Shown: positions 5,029 to 6,065 of the stretch, piece by piece | How the letters are laid out: the number at the start of each line of letters is the position of its first letter | How positions within the stretch are numbered: the first letter of the stretch is position 1 | Source of the DNA: CAZKTS01 sp964555735 | GTDB lineage: Bacteria; Actinomycetota; Acidimicrobiia; IMCC26256; PALSA-555 | DNA: 6,065 bases | Reading direction: 5' to 3' | Assembly (NCBI GenBank): GCA_964555735.1 | Contig: CAZKTS010000064.1 | Span: 1 to 6,065, forward strand | Notes under the pieces: model-generated | What the model saw: the letters and a program-made list of their open reading frames with translations, nothing else | The model's database searches: none | What the model was told of the DNA's origin: nothing | Program-made: the position numbers and the translations under genes

Positions 5029-6065
5029 TCAGCCGATGTCGCGGCGGCGCAGGCCGACGAGACCCACCGCGCCCAGTCCGACGGCGACGGCGGCGAGCAG
5101 CGCGAGCGGTGCCGCGGTGAGCGAGCCGCCGGGAAGCAGCGGCACGTGCTGGAACGGTGAGATGTCCTGGACCCACGCGGGCAGGTCGAGCACCTGACCC
5201 AGCATGGCCACGACGAACCCGACGGCCAGCAGTGCCCAGGGGAGCGCCGACACCCGCGGGGCCAGGCCGACGAACGCGAGCGTCAGGCCGATGAAGACAC
5301 CCAGCGCCGGCAGGTACGCGATCGCCGCGCCGACCGAACGCCCGACGACGCCCCCGTCGGCCGTCACCGCTGCGGCAGAGACGCCGACCGACAGCCCCGC
5401 GACGAGCAGCAGCACGACCGAACCCCCGAGCGCGACCGCCAGATGGCTCCCCGCCCATCGCGACCGAGACGTCGCGGTGGCGAGGATCTGCTCGGCATGG
5501 AGAACCGTCTCCTCGCCGCGCATCCGCGCGGTCGACTGGATCGCGAATCCCGCCGCGACCAGCGCAAGGATGCGGATCGACATCGCGAGGTACGAGTCAC
5601 CGAGGCTCGCACCGGTCTGCGCGGTGATGATGTCGGCGATGGTCTCGTTGTCCTTCACGAAGTCGTTGATGCTGTCGGCGATCGATCCGTAGGCGAGCCC
5701 CGTGAGCAGCACCGCGCTGCCCCACCCCAAGACGCTCCCCCGCTGGAGCCGCAGCGCGAGCGCCCGCGTCCCGGTGAGCCGATCACTCGCGTGCGCGCGT
5801 CCGGCCCGGGGCGCGATCAGGCCGCCGCCGAGGTCGCGGCGCCGGCCCAGGACCGCGGCGACGCCCACGAGCGCCACCGCGACCGCGAGCATGAGGAGGA
5901 ACGGCCACCAGGTCTCGCCGGCGAACGGTCGCGTCTTCTGCGCCCACCCGATCGGGGAGAACCACGACACGGTGCCGTCGCCGATGTCGCCCACCGCGCG
6001 CAGCACGAACGCTGCACCCAGCACAGCACCGGAGATGCCGTAGCCCACGCGCGTGTTCTCGCTCA
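5029..6065 (-). CDS. ABC-2 type exporter permease (TnrB3-like), C-terminal two thirds
   Basis: The minus-strand frame is open to the window edge, so the N-terminus is missing; the codon at 6046-6048 is GTG but sits inside a family motif and is not the likely start. About 345 residues are visible. The leading NTRVGYGISGAVLG, the RAVGD segment and the WFSPIGWAQ loop are characteristic of actinobacterial exporter permeases related to tetronasin-resistance TnrB3. So is SPFQHVPLLPGG near the C-terminus. I count about seven or eight hydrophobic segments, among them WWPFLLMLAVAVALVGVAAV, SVLGWGSAVLLTGLAYG, ILALVAAGFAI, a valine/leucine-rich one before SVGVSAAAV, and a final LALLAAVAVGLGAVGLVGL ending in RRRDIG. 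Full-length relatives have about 500-550 residues and 12 membrane spans. The partner ATPase is normally encoded just upstream, which here would lie beyond 6065. The likely role is export of hydrophobic compounds across the cytoplasmic membrane; the substrate is unknown. It converges on the truncated baeRF-like gene. Confidence 0.85.
   Translation of the reverse strand, partial: SENTRVGYGISGAVLGAAFVLRAVGDIGDGTVSWFSPIGWAQKTRPFAGETWWPFLLMLAVAVALVGVAAVLGRRRDLGGGLIAPRAGRAHASDRLTGTRALALRLQRGSVLGWGSAVLLTGLAYGSIADSINDFVKDNETIADIITAQTGASLGDSYLAMSIRILALVAAGFAIQSTARMRGEETVLHAEQILATATSRSRWAGSHLAVALGGSVVLLLVAGLSVGVSAAAVTADGGVVGRSVGAAIAYLPALGVFIGLTLAFVGLAPRVSALPWALLAVGFVVAMLGQVLDLPAWVQDISPFQHVPLLPGGSLTAAPLALLAAVAVGLGAVGLVGLRRRDIG

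Noticed and set aside
6046..6048. GTG as the start of the permease
   Set aside because: The frame continues open to the window edge and the codons before and after form the NTRVGYG family motif, so the gene starts outside the window.

Overview
This is a high-GC window (roughly 70% by eye, with G/C in most third codon positions) that looks like the chromosome of an actinobacterium. The protein types fit that phylum: an SGNH domain as found at the end of actinobacterial acyltransferases, an Rv2629-like release-factor-related fragment, and a TnrB3-like ABC exporter permease. The style, including probable leaderless promoters, would suit Acidimicrobiia (Ilumatobacter-like), but that finer placement is an impression and not a demonstration. 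I see no tRNA, rRNA, CRISPR array, insertion sequence, integrase or phage gene, and no gene-free stretch longer than about 90 bases.

Layout. Bases 1-657 (+) hold the C-terminal part of an SGNH-hydrolase domain protein whose start lies outside the window. It converges on a VOC (glyoxalase/extradiol dioxygenase fold) gene at 675-1175 (-), with a perfect 13-base palindrome between the two stop codons. The VOC gene is divergent from a Baeyer-Villiger-type flavin monooxygenase at 1206-2663 (+). Only 30 bases separate the two starts, and that gap appears to hold two back-to-back leaderless promoters. A DODA-type (YgiD-like) ring-cleaving dioxygenase follows at 2696-3559 (+). Next is a secreted, extremely glycine-rich protein at 3647-4591 (+), with a TTG start, a good Shine-Dalgarno and a signal peptide; its pattern matches the ALK/LTK-type glycine-rich domain. 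Bases 4647-5012 (+) encode only the N-terminal third of an Rv2629/baeRF-like protein, which stops abruptly. It converges on an ABC-2 type exporter permease, 5029-6065 (-), whose N-terminus is outside the window.

How the genes may work together. The central three genes (VOC protein, flavin monooxygenase, DODA-family dioxygenase) all belong to families that act on oxygenated or aromatic small molecules, and two of them share a divergent control region. They could form a small catabolic or detoxification set, but no substrate can be read from the sequence. The other genes look like independent units. I do not see convincing evidence of a wholly new multi-gene system. The best leads are the ALK-like glycine-rich secreted protein, the truncated release-factor-like gene, and the compact divergent promoter with a fingerprint-variant monooxygenase.
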